Source of the DNA: Treponema sp.
GTDB lineage: Bacteria; Spirochaetota; Spirochaetia; Treponematales; Treponemataceae
NCBI GenBank assembly: GCA_022510925.1
Contig: JAFLSO010000008.1
Coordinates: 1-64,000 of the forward strand
Length of the DNA: 64,000 nt
Direction: 5' to 3'
Under the pieces are notes generated by a model, which was given only the letters and a program-made list of their open reading frames with translations, made no database searches and was not told the origin of the DNA. Below, one piece after another: positions 17,410 through 25,563 of this stretch (position 1 is the stretch's first letter; each line of letters opens with the position of its first letter). The translations under genes were made by a program, and so were the position numbers.

Positions 17410-18873
17410 ATGGCAAAGACAGTCACGGACCCCCACGCATGCACGCTTGACAAAATCATTTCTCTCTGCAAGCGTCGCGGCTTTGTTTATCAGGCCAGCG
17501 AGATTTACGGCGGTCAGGCAGGCGCATGGGATTACGGTCCTTTAGGCGTGGAATTCAAGCGCAACATACAGAACGCGTGGTGGCACTACATGGTACAGAA
17601 GCATGATGATGTGGTGGGGCTTGACAGCGCCATTTTCCAGCATCACAAGACATGGGAGGCATCGGGCCACGTGGCGCATTTCTCCGACCCAATGATTGAC
17701 TGCATGGAGTGCAAGGCCCGTTTCCGCGCGGACCAGCTCATAGAGGATTTCGTGGACTCACATCCGGAGTCTGATCCGGGAAAGCCTGTGGACACCATGA
17801 GCCACGATGAGATGAAAGCGTTCATAGACGCGAATATAACCTGCCCCACATGCGGAAGCAAGGAGCGCAGGTACACTGCCGTGCGCGAGTTCAACCTGAT
17901 GTTCAAGACTTTCCAGGGACCTGTCGCGGACGACGCCCACTTGATTTATCTGCGCCCTGAGACATGCCAGGGAATTTTCACGGACTTCAAGAACATAGTG
18001 CAGTCAAACAGAATGAAGGTGCCGTTCGGCGTGGCGCAGGTGGGAAAATCATTCCGCAACGAGATAATCTTTAAGAATTTCATTTTCCGCACGTGCGAAT
18101 TCGAGCAGATGGAGATGGAGTATTTCTGCAAGCCCGGAACCGATGACGAGATTTTCGAGCGCTGGAGAAAAGAGCGCTGGGAATTCTACAAGAAATATGG
18201 AATCGCGGAGAAAAATCTCCAGTGGCATCATCATGACAAGCTGGCCCACTACGCCAAGGACGCGTACGACATTCAGTACAACTTCCCGATTGGCTTTGAG
18301 GAGATTGAGGGAATACATAACCGCACGGACTTTGATCTTTCGCAGCACACTAAGACTAGCGGCAAGGACATGGACTACATGGACCAGGACGACGGCAACA
18401 AGAAATTCACGCCGTACGTCATAGAGACCTCCGCCGGCCTGAACAGGAATTTCCTGGCGTTCCTGTGCGAGGCTTACGAGGAGGAGAACGTGGGCACGGA
18501 CGGAAAGGAGGATTACCGCACCGTTCTTCACCTGCATCCCAAACTCGCGCCTGTCACTGTGGCGGTTCTTCCTCTTATGAAAAAGGACGGGCTTGCGGAA
18601 AAAGCTCAGGAGATTAAGGATGCCCTTACCGAGGAATTCGTGACTGACTATGATCAGAGCGGCACTGTGGGCAAGCGCTACCGCCGGCAGGATGAGGTGG
18701 GCACTCCGTTCTGCGTTACGGTGGACTACGACACTATAACCGAGGGAAGCGATAATTTCGGAACCGTCACCGTGCGTGACAGGGACAGCATGGCCCAGCA
18801 GCGCGTTAAGATTGAGGAGCTTTCGCTTTACATTCACGGCGCAATCTCCGGCTGGCAGCCTGTGCAGAAATAG
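17410..18873 (+). CDS. glyS: Glycyl-tRNA synthetase (dimeric class II type)
   Basis: This 488-residue enzyme charges tRNA-Gly. It is the single-chain alpha2 type, recognisable from RRGFVYQASEIYGG near the N-terminus, LRPETCQGIF (class II motif), a second motif around FRNEI, and the C-terminal anticodon-binding domain. Two Cys pairs (CMECK and CPTCG) in the insertion may bind zinc. The frame extends upstream to 17317 but runs through the promoter. The ATG at 17410 has GGAAGGAG 9 nt before it and starts like other family members. The aldo/keto-reductase-like gene begins 3 nt after the stop. Confidence 0.95.
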   Translation: MAKTVTDPHACTLDKIISLCKRRGFVYQASEIYGGQAGAWDYGPLGVEFKRNIQNAWWHYMVQKHDDVVGLDSAIFQHHKTWEASGHVAHFSDPMIDCMECKARFRADQLIEDFVDSHPESDPGKPVDTMSHDEMKAFIDANITCPTCGSKERRYTAVREFNLMFKTFQGPVADDAHLIYLRPETCQGIFTDFKNIVQSNRMKVPFGVAQVGKSFRNEIIFKNFIFRTCEFEQMEMEYFCKPGTDDEIFERWRKERWEFYKKYGIAEKNLQWHHHDKLAHYAKDAYDIQYNFPIGFEEIEGIHNRTDFDLSQHTKTSGKDMDYMDQDDGNKKFTPYVIETSAGLNRNFLAFLCEAYEEENVGTDGKEDYRTVLHLHPKLAPVTVAVLPLMKKDGLAEKAQEIKDALTEEFVTDYDQSGTVGKRYRRQDEVGTPFCVTVDYDTITEGSDNFGTVTVRDRDSMAQQRVKIEELSLYIHGAISGWQPVQK

Positions 18874-18876
18874 AGC

Positions 18877-19659
18877 ATGGAATTCGTAGCGTTAGGCAGG
18901 ACGAATTTGCTCGTAAGCCGCACCGCGTTCGGCGCCATGAGCCTTGACTGCAAGGAGATAGAGGCGTTCGGCGAGGATGCGGAGGAGAAAGCCTGCGCCC
19001 TGGTACATCAGGCATATGATGTGGGCGTGAATTTTTTTGACACCGCTCATTCCAAGCCTGTGTGCGAGCAGCGTCTGGGGGCGGCGCTGCACGGAATACG
19101 GCATCACGTCTTTCTGGCTACAAAGACATCCGCCTCAAGCGTGCAGGAGCTCCGCTCCGATTTGCGTGAGAGCCTCGATGCGCTTGAGACAGACACCATA
19201 GATTTATATCAGCTGGAGAACCCTCTTATACTTCCCACTGATAAATCCGCGGACGGCCTTTATGCGGAATTCCTGTCGCTCAAAGACAAGAAGATAATAA
19301 AGCATTTCGGCATAGCCACTGATAACCTGGACATAGCGCGTCAGGCGGTGGAGAGCGGTCTCTACGAGACCGTGCAGATTCCGTTCAATGTGCTTTCAGG
19401 AGATGACACGCTGGAGGTCATAAAGCTCTGCGAGAAAAAGGACGTGGGGTGCATCGCGATGCAGCCTCTTAACGGCGGTGTCGTCTCTAACATTCCGCTG
19501 GCGTTCGGCTTCCTGCATCAGTTTGAGAACGTGGTCCCCGTATGGGGCGCGCACACGCAGGAGGAGCTCCAGCAGATTCTCTACTTCAATGACCATCCGC
19601 CTCTGGTGGACGAGGACTTCAAGGAAGAGGTCTGCCGCACCAGGGATTTCTTTAACTGA
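18877..19659 (+). CDS. Aldo/keto reductase-like protein lacking the catalytic Tyr and His
   Basis: This 260-residue protein has the AKR barrel fold: N-terminal LGRTNLLVSRTAFGAM, FFDTA (Asp55), ATKTS (Lys83) and DLYQLENP. It is shorter than the usual 300-330 residues. The canonical tetrad is Asp-Tyr-Lys-His. Here the Tyr position (five residues after Asp55) is Lys60, and the His position is Glu114. Normal NAD(P)H carbonyl reduction is therefore doubtful. It could be a binding protein or have changed chemistry. There is no separate ribosome site; it starts 3 nt after glyS and is probably translated by coupling. Its 3' end overlaps the convergent HD-GYP gene by 8 nt. Confidence 0.8.
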   Translation: MEFVALGRTNLLVSRTAFGAMSLDCKEIEAFGEDAEEKACALVHQAYDVGVNFFDTAHSKPVCEQRLGAALHGIRHHVFLATKTSASSVQELRSDLRESLDALETDTIDLYQLENPLILPTDKSADGLYAEFLSLKDKKIIKHFGIATDNLDIARQAVESGLYETVQIPFNVLSGDDTLEVIKLCEKKDVGCIAMQPLNGGVVSNIPLAFGFLHQFENVVPVWGAHTQEELQQILYFNDHPPLVDEDFKEEVCRTRDFFN

Positions 19660-21016
19660 TATCCTGCTTTTCGGCGCCGGCATTTTTCTCTAGCGCCGCC
19701 AGAACGTCCTCTGACTCCTGCTTGCTCATGACACGCACTATGCGGAGCTGGTTGTCATCAGTCTGCGCGGTAACAGGCGCACCGTCATTGCCCGTCTCAC
19801 CTATTATAGTGACTATAGGATTCTTGGGGTTGTCGGGTGCTACGTCCGTGACCTGCGCAATCTTTCCGTTTGAAAGATACACATAGGCGCCGATAGGAAA
19901 AAGGGAGAGGCTGTACAGAAGGGCTTTCACCACGGTGTCATCGTACTGATGGTTCTCGTTCTTTAAAAGCTCTATCATCGCCTCGTAGGTGGTCTTGGCT
20001 TCCTTAAAATGGCGCGGTGCGGTGATGGCCTCGAATGAGCAGGCCACCGAGATTATTTTAGCGTACAGTGATATGGTGTCTCCCGTGATGTGCCGCGGAT
20101 AGCCTGTGCCGTTCTCCCTCTCATGATGCTCAAGCACGCCGAGCTGTATTCCGAGCGGGAAATTCGCGTCTTTAAGTATGTTATAGCTCAGTATGGGATG
20201 CGTGTTCATCTGCGATCTTTCTGACGGGGCGAGCGGCCTGTCGTTCATGTATGTCTGCGGCGGAAGGCGTATCATTCCTATCTCATGCAGTATGCCCGCC
20301 ACTCCGAGCTCCACAAGTTTTTCGCGGCTCATGTGCAGCTGCTGTCCTATGGTTATGGCAAGCACGGTGGACCGCATGCTGTGGCTTATGAGGAAATTCC
20401 TGTTGCGCGCGTCCAGGCTTGGCGTTATGCGCAGCACATACCGCCTGAAATCCTGTATGTAATCGCACAGGTACGCGACAGTGTCGCTTATCTCCTCCAA
20501 GTTGATTTCCTTGTGCGTGGCGTACCTCGTGTAGACTTTGGTTATGTAGTTCTGAAAATCATTGTACAGGGACTGGACTATGTCCACCAGAGAGTTCTCT
20601 GTAAGTTTTTTCTCCGCCTTAAGTTTGTGCGCGTGGTTTGCGAGCATTTTGATGGCGGCGCTTTCCTCGCTCGCATTGACCGTGCTTGTGAATTCAGTTG
20701 CGGAAAGCTCCTCGGTGTCAGACGAGATGTCGAATTCAGAGGCATCCACCGCTACGGAATTCTCCTCCGATATGCTTACGGAGCTGCCCAGCGTGGCCTC
20801 AGAGAATTCCGGCTCGTTTATGGGTCTTATCTGCGCGGCGCCCAGACCTATTTTTCCGAGAGAGTGAATCTGCGTGAAACCCCATTTTTTTACTGCGGAA
20901 AGCATAGGGCCCGTTATGCGGCATGGCGGGGCGCAGAGCAAAAACGTATTGTCTATGAGCAAGTCCGCGGAATAAAAAATGTCAGGTTTTATGTCAGAAA
21001 CGTTGTAGGAATGCAT
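19652..21016 (-). CDS. HD-GYP-like domain protein with an HE variant of the HD motif
   Basis: This 454-residue cytoplasmic protein has an N-terminal DUF3391-like region (1-65), a low-complexity Ser/Glu linker (70-125), and an HD-GYP domain (about 200-440). His212, His273, HHE (297-299) and GTGYP (303-307) are kept. The doublet that names the family reads His244-Glu245 instead of His-Asp, and the Asp before GTGYP is Asn302. It is probably a cyclic-di-GMP phosphodiesterase or a non-catalytic binder. AGAGGT lies 5 nt before the ATG. It stands alone, downstream of a possible small RNA or leader hairpin. Confidence 0.83.
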   Translation of the reverse strand: MHSYNVSDIKPDIFYSADLLIDNTFLLCAPPCRITGPMLSAVKKWGFTQIHSLGKIGLGAAQIRPINEPEFSEATLGSSVSISEENSVAVDASEFDISSDTEELSATEFTSTVNASEESAAIKMLANHAHKLKAEKKLTENSLVDIVQSLYNDFQNYITKVYTRYATHKEINLEEISDTVAYLCDYIQDFRRYVLRITPSLDARNRNFLISHSMRSTVLAITIGQQLHMSREKLVELGVAGILHEIGMIRLPPQTYMNDRPLAPSERSQMNTHPILSYNILKDANFPLGIQLGVLEHHERENGTGYPRHITGDTISLYAKIISVACSFEAITAPRHFKEAKTTYEAMIELLKNENHQYDDTVVKALLYSLSLFPIGAYVYLSNGKIAQVTDVAPDNPKNPIVTIIGETGNDGAPVTAQTDDNQLRIVRVMSKQESEDVLAALEKNAGAEKQDIS

Positions 21017-21112
21017 CGAGACCTCTTCTGTATATTATCGGAGAAAATAAAGAAAATGTATAGTGGTCACCCCGTGTGTCCCGTGTCCGTGCTGTAATGT
21101 GGCCGGAGACGC

Positions 21113-21145
21113 AAAAAAAAAGACCAAAGCTAAAACTCTTTGGTC
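21113..21145 (-). terminator. Rho-independent terminator
   Basis: The stem GACCAAAG/CTTTGGTC (21122-21129 with 21138-21145) is followed, on the minus strand, by nine T residues (21121-21113). It ends RNA coming from the DUF115 side. Confidence 0.85.
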
Positions 21146-21204
21146 CTTAAGGAGGGTTTGCACAGGCGTCTGGATGTCGATGTGACCGTCTGTGCAATTA
21201 ATCT
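21113..21204 (-). ncRNA. Candidate small RNA or structured leader with anti-SD motif
   Basis: In the 263-nt gap between the DUF115 stop and the HD-GYP start, the minus strand shows TAGAAT (complement of 21211-21216, weak -35). An 8-bp stem TTGCACAG/CTGTGCAA follows (21197-21190 with 21165-21158). A single-stranded CCCTCCTTAAGG comes next (21156-21145), then a clean terminator hairpin with nine T residues. The transcript would be about 92 nt. CCUCCUU is complementary to ribosome sites. It could be a trans-acting sRNA, the 3' end of the lepB-pbp-DUF115 mRNA, or an attenuator for the HD-GYP gene. No known RNA family was recognised. Confidence 0.4.
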
Positions 21205-21279
21205 CTGCACATTCTAATTATCGGATGCGGGGAAAAAAACTTAAGCGTTTTGTGGAATTTTTAAAAGGAAAAATCCGGA

Positions 21280-23157
21280 TTATTGTCCGTACAGGCGGGA
21301 AAGCTCTTTTGTATAGCGTGTGATGGCTTTTATGAGCTCTGAGTACACTAACTTTGAATAGTGTACCGGGTACATGTCGCTCTCTTTCGGAATGCTCTCG
21401 GCGAATGAGTCCAGCCTGCCCTTAGTGGGAAAAACCAGTGCCGCCGCATCCTTCGCTCCGCTTTCCAGAATCTGACTGTCTATGGCGGAAAGCTCCCTTA
21501 GCGCGCCGGGAACTTTCTTGTTGTCGCGGAGCGCCTCTTCTGTAAGAGCGAGCCCTCTCTCTGCCAGGCCCAGGAGATTCTCCATGTCGCGCATGAAAGA
21601 GAGCAGGGCATCGTGAAAATTCCTGGAGGAGCCGGACATACTGCTCCTGGACTTCTCCGCGCTCTCCTCCGCGGTCCTGAAAAAAGCGGCCTTTTGCGAA
21701 AGGCATTCCTCCCTGTCAAGGTCCAGTATCTCTTCCACGGCTGCGGTCTTTATTCCCGGAATGGCTTTGCTCCTCGGAGTGAGCGTGTATGTGACGCAGC
21801 CGTTCTGTTCCGCGCGGCCGCAGTTTGTCTGAAACCACCATGAGAAAAGTGACATTTTCCTGTCAGTAAGGATAGTATTGCCGTTGTAATCTGACGCGCG
21901 CTCCGCTCCGCTTGAGAACAAGGGCAGGGAATTCTGTGTCTCGGCGGGGGCCGTCCTGCATGATTGTGCGTGCGCCCTCTCCTCGAACTGCGAGCCCCGT
22001 ATGTGCGTCTGCTTCCCGGGAAAGCCCAGGTCCATTCCCGCCAGATAGATTCTCCGCGTGCCTGTGCTGTATGCGAAATCCCACGCCGTTGTGGCCACGC
22101 TTCCTCCCGCCCCGAGCGCGCCTTTCTCTTCTAGACGCGACTCAAAATATTTTCCGAGAGGAAACATGCTGGAGCACAATACTTTCTGCCTGCACTCAAA
22201 GCGGAACACTGAGGGCCACACGGAGCTTTCTGTTATGAGCACGGACGATGGTGACTTTAGGAATGCCAGGTGCATGGCGCACGCATACTGCGGGTCGGTG
22301 AGCACGATGAAATCCGGCTCCACGCTCTCCCTGAGGCATGCATGGAGCGCCGTGTCCACGCAGATTAGAACTGAGCGGTCCTTAAGCTCTTTAAGGCGCG
22401 GAAGAATTTCCTCAAGGGTAGGGCCCGCCGCAAGCACCACGAACGGAATGTCAGGCGCGCTCGTCCTGGCCGCGCTGAAATATTTTTTTACGCCGTCAAG
22501 CTCCGCTATGTGATGCAGGTTCCTGCATGAATTCCTGAGCCACAGTGAGGAGAATTTCTCAAGCGTGGCAGTGTTGGCGCTCTCCTTGCTGCGGTTGTTC
22601 TTAATGTTCCTTGCCGCCGCCTCAAAATACTCCGCTGCGTGCGCGCATTGGCTCTGGCCCGCGTATATTTTTATCTGCGCGGCGTTAAGCCTGTTGAAAA
22701 GCTCGTCGCACTCTTTTAAGGAGGCGCCCGTGATAAAAGTGATTTTCCCGTGGGTGAGCAGTGGCTCCCAGCTTACCGTGCACATGGCCTGCAGGATGCG
22801 GCTTATGTCAGGCTCCACAAGAATTATATGGACGTCGGGAAATTTTTTTGCGAGCTGAAGGGGGGCGTATCCCAGTGCGGGCGCGAAAAAAGCAGCCGCG
22901 GAATAATCCTGCTCCGTGAAACCTGCGGTCAGCTGCTCCGCCTCGCGCTCCGGGTTGTACATGGAGTGAAGCGGTTTTCCGTCCTGCGACAGCGCTGTGG
23001 CGGAGCCGTTCCTTGCGCTTTGGATTCGCAGTGGAAGGTTCTGGGGGAAGCGCTCGTATGTATCCTTGAATGATTCTATCTCATCCCTGAAACGCTCTGA
23101 GAGCTGCGGGAATCTTTTCTTGAAGAGCTCCAGGTTTTTATTCCAGATAGAGTTCAA
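21280..23157 (-). CDS. DUF115 motility-associated glycosyltransferase-like protein
   Basis: This 625-residue protein belongs to the DUF115 (6-hydroxymethylpterin pyrophosphokinase MptE-like, motility-associated factor) family. The central Rossmann-like domain carries VVLAAGPTLEEILP and ICVDTALHACL, then PDFIVLTDPQ. GAGGSVATTAWDFA and the AGMDLGF motif follow. Relatives are tied to flagellin glycosylation (nonulosonic acid transfer) in other bacteria, and to motility in spirochaetes. Its own donor is unknown. It is the last gene of lepB-pbp-DUF115; its start overlaps the transpeptidase gene end by 20 nt, so translation is coupled. A terminator lies about 135 nt downstream. Confidence 0.85.
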   Translation of the reverse strand: MNSIWNKNLELFKKRFPQLSERFRDEIESFKDTYERFPQNLPLRIQSARNGSATALSQDGKPLHSMYNPEREAEQLTAGFTEQDYSAAAFFAPALGYAPLQLAKKFPDVHIILVEPDISRILQAMCTVSWEPLLTHGKITFITGASLKECDELFNRLNAAQIKIYAGQSQCAHAAEYFEAAARNIKNNRSKESANTATLEKFSSLWLRNSCRNLHHIAELDGVKKYFSAARTSAPDIPFVVLAAGPTLEEILPRLKELKDRSVLICVDTALHACLRESVEPDFIVLTDPQYACAMHLAFLKSPSSVLITESSVWPSVFRFECRQKVLCSSMFPLGKYFESRLEEKGALGAGGSVATTAWDFAYSTGTRRIYLAGMDLGFPGKQTHIRGSQFEERAHAQSCRTAPAETQNSLPLFSSGAERASDYNGNTILTDRKMSLFSWWFQTNCGRAEQNGCVTYTLTPRSKAIPGIKTAAVEEILDLDREECLSQKAAFFRTAEESAEKSRSSMSGSSRNFHDALLSFMRDMENLLGLAERGLALTEEALRDNKKVPGALRELSAIDSQILESGAKDAAALVFPTKGRLDSFAESIPKESDMYPVHYSKLVYSELIKAITRYTKELSRLYGQ

Positions 23158-25018
23158 TGCTCATGTTCTCCGTTACAGGTGTTCCCGGCGCGGGCGACTG
23201 GCCCACTACCCAGCCTTCTCCGTTTATCTGGAACGTTATGCCTTCTATGCCCAGAAGAGGAATCAGATCCCGTTTCGCTCTGCCGGTAAAATCAGGCACC
23301 ACGCTTCCCACTGAGAGGGGCGCGTTATGGTTTATGGATATTCTTCCTGAGTGCTCCAGGCTTGCGGCTCCCTCACGGTTCATTCCCAGATGGTCTATGA
23401 TTTCGTCAGCGGCATCCGCTATCACGGGCGCCACGATTCTGCCCGCATAAGTCTCGCCCTTCGCTTTCTCTATCACTATGTAGAGGACTATCTGCGGGTC
23501 CTCCACCGGAAAAATCGCCATGCAGTTGGAGATGAAGTCTGTGGTGCTGTAGCCGCCGTTGACGGGATCGGCCATTTGCGCGGTTCCTGTCTTGACGCCT
23601 ATGGAGATGTCTCCCAGGTTCGCCCTGGTTCCTGTTCCGCTGCGTGCGGTTGTCTCCATGCAGCTTAGGATGTAGTCCGCGGTGGAGGCCTTGAGCACCC
23701 TGTCGCCGTATTTGGGCGCGTGTATGTACTCCGGGTTTCCGTCCTTGTCGGTGATTCTCTGTATGAAAGTGAGCCTTACGGGCACTCCGTGATTGGCTAT
23801 GACAGTGGCGGCCTGGACCATCTGCAGGGCGCTCACGCTTATCTCCTGTCCTATGGCCATGGTGGCCTGCGTCCTGCCTGACCACATCCTGTCGTCCTGG
23901 TCCTTGACTATTCCCCTTGTCTCCGCGGAGGCCTCCACGCCCGTGCGGTCTCCGAAACCGAACCTGTGGATATAAGAGAGAAAAGAGTCAGTGTCAAGCG
24001 TGTCGCTCATCTGCGCGAGCGCATCGTTGCATGAGTATTTCAGCGCGTCCCGCACGTTCACCCATCCGTGATGTCCCAGGCAGGTTATGCGGATTCTTTC
24101 CCCGCGGCTCGTGGTGCGCTGGTACACTCCGTCGCACAGGAAACTGGTTCCGGGCGCGATGGAGCCCGCGTCAAGGAAAGTCGCGGATGAGAAAATCTTG
24201 AACACGCTTCCTGGCTCATAGGCGCTTACCGCGGGCCTGTCCAGAGTCTGTATGGGAAGCGCCGTGGAGTAGTCGTTCAGATTCACTGACGGAAGGCTTA
24301 TGTATGAGAGTATCTCTCCTGTGGAGGCGCTGGCGGCTATGAGCATGAGGCTTTCCGCCTGCGTGGACTCCATGGCGGCCTTTGAGATTTTCTCAAGCCT
24401 GTACTGCAGGTTTGCGTCTATGGTCAGGTATATGTTCTTGCCGTAGACGGTCTCCGTGGAATTTGAGCCTGGCTCAGGAGAGAGAAGGCTCTGCTGCGAG
24501 TATTCTATTCCGCTGAGGCCTGTGCCCGCGTCCCCCATGTATCCTATGAGCTGGCTGGCCAGATCGTTCTCGGGATAAATGCGTCCCGGTATGCGGTCGA
24601 ACCTGCAGAACGAGCCGTATCCGTTCTCATCGATTATGGCGGAAAGCTCCTCGTAGGTGGTCTGCGAAAGTTTTTTCTTAAGGTAGATGAATGATGAATT
24701 CTGCGAGCGCGTTATGAGCGCGGAAATCTCATCGGGGTCCTTCTCCAGAATGTGGGCCACTGCCTCCGAGAATGCCTGCACGTCCTTTATCATTTTGGGT
24801 GTGACGCCGAAGTGGAAGAAATTAGTCTGCACCGCCAGCTGCTTTCCGTTGCGGTCCACGATTGAGCCCCTCTCCACTCCCGGAGTCCTGCGCACGAGCT
24901 CCGGCTGCAGACTGAACGCGAGCCTTCCGAACACAAACAGTATGTACCCTGCGAAAAGCACTCCGAGTATTCCTATAATCCATAGTCTGATTTTTTTGTA
25001 AAACCCGTTCATCTGCAT
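23138..25018 (-). CDS. Class B penicillin-binding protein with PASTA domain (FtsI/PBP2-like transpeptidase)
   Basis: This 626-residue enzyme is anchored by one N-terminal helix (about 11-31) and cross-links peptidoglycan in the periplasm. It has the dimerisation domain starting ERGSIVDRNG, the transpeptidase motifs S271-V-F-K274, S329-C-N331 and K476-T-G478, and one PASTA repeat at the C-terminus (about 568-626). The motif set and PASTA tail resemble FtsI/SpoVD proteins that act in septal synthesis. The first ATG overlaps the lepB stop (ATGCAGATGA); an alternative ATG lies two codons on. The gene is coupled to both neighbours. Confidence 0.92.
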   Translation of the reverse strand: MQMNGFYKKIRLWIIGILGVLFAGYILFVFGRLAFSLQPELVRRTPGVERGSIVDRNGKQLAVQTNFFHFGVTPKMIKDVQAFSEAVAHILEKDPDEISALITRSQNSSFIYLKKKLSQTTYEELSAIIDENGYGSFCRFDRIPGRIYPENDLASQLIGYMGDAGTGLSGIEYSQQSLLSPEPGSNSTETVYGKNIYLTIDANLQYRLEKISKAAMESTQAESLMLIAASASTGEILSYISLPSVNLNDYSTALPIQTLDRPAVSAYEPGSVFKIFSSATFLDAGSIAPGTSFLCDGVYQRTTSRGERIRITCLGHHGWVNVRDALKYSCNDALAQMSDTLDTDSFLSYIHRFGFGDRTGVEASAETRGIVKDQDDRMWSGRTQATMAIGQEISVSALQMVQAATVIANHGVPVRLTFIQRITDKDGNPEYIHAPKYGDRVLKASTADYILSCMETTARSGTGTRANLGDISIGVKTGTAQMADPVNGGYSTTDFISNCMAIFPVEDPQIVLYIVIEKAKGETYAGRIVAPVIADAADEIIDHLGMNREGAASLEHSGRISINHNAPLSVGSVVPDFTGRAKRDLIPLLGIEGITFQINGEGWVVGQSPAPGTPVTENMSIELYLE

Positions 25019-25515
25019 AGCGCTTTACCCAGAATATTTTTTTCAGGCACAAAACCGTAGCTGCGGGAATCCACAGAGACCGAGTGGTTGTCTCCGATGG
25101 CGAGGATGGTTCCGTAGGGCACAGACTTGCTTTCGTACATGAGATGATACTGCCGCTCGCTCAACGGATATTTCTCGCCTTCCACAATCAGAGTATACTG
25201 CGAATCATTGGAATATTCCAGTGGAATTGAGCCGGTGGCGCAGCAGCGTTTTATCACGTAGTTATCGTTGTACAGATAAATGACTATGTCGCCTTTTTTT
25301 GGAGATGCCCACTGTATGAGAAGCCTGCTTGAGAACGGAATTACAAGTCCGTAGGCGAGCTTGTTTATCACCACCAGATTCCCGTCGCGCAGGGCAGGCT
25401 CCATGGAGTCACCTGTGACGCGCATTATGTCCACTACGAAGAGCTTTAAAAATAATCCTATACAAATGCCTGTGACAGCGCATTTAAAAAGTATCCCCGC
25501 CCGCTCCTTTCTCAT
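25009..25515 (-). CDS. lepB: Signal peptidase I
   Basis: This 168-residue S26 protease cleaves signal peptides on the periplasmic face. It has one N-terminal membrane anchor (about 9-29), catalytic Ser37 in GDSMEP, the general base Lys89 in YVIKR, and the closing box GDNHSVSVDSR (141-151). It is short, as is common for single-anchor SPases. It is the first gene of the lepB-pbp-DUF115 operon. The promoter at 25525-25553 leaves a leader of only about 2-3 nt, and no ribosome site is visible, so the mRNA may be leaderless. Confidence 0.93.
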   Translation of the reverse strand: MRKERAGILFKCAVTGICIGLFLKLFVVDIMRVTGDSMEPALRDGNLVVINKLAYGLVIPFSSRLLIQWASPKKGDIVIYLYNDNYVIKRCCATGSIPLEYSNDSQYTLIVEGEKYPLSERQYHLMYESKSVPYGTILAIGDNHSVSVDSRSYGFVPEKNILGKALCR

Positions 25516-25524
25516 ATCCAGTTT

Positions 25525-25553
25525 ATTCTAATATGTAACTCTTTTTATGTCGA
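25525..25553 (-). promoter_or_regulatory. Promoter of the lepB operon
   Basis: On the minus strand TCGACA (25553-25548), 17 nt, TAGAAT (25530-25525). The lepB ATG begins 9 nt after the -10. The -35 overlaps the GATAAT box used by the divergent M23 gene, so the two promoters may compete. Confidence 0.62.
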
Positions 25554-25557
25554 TAAT
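25552..25557 (+). promoter_or_regulatory. Possible -10 box of the LysM/M23 gene
   Basis: GATAAT ends 6 nt before the ATG at 25564, the same spacing as at other suspected leaderless genes here. No good -35 is visible 16-18 nt upstream, so confidence is limited. Confidence 0.4.
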
Positions 25558-25563
25558 GTCCGT

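Noticed and set aside
21113..21204. Cyclic-di-GMP riboswitch upstream of the HD-GYP gene
   Set aside because: The location is tempting, but the conserved type I and type II aptamer elements are not present in order. It was kept only as an unassigned structured RNA.
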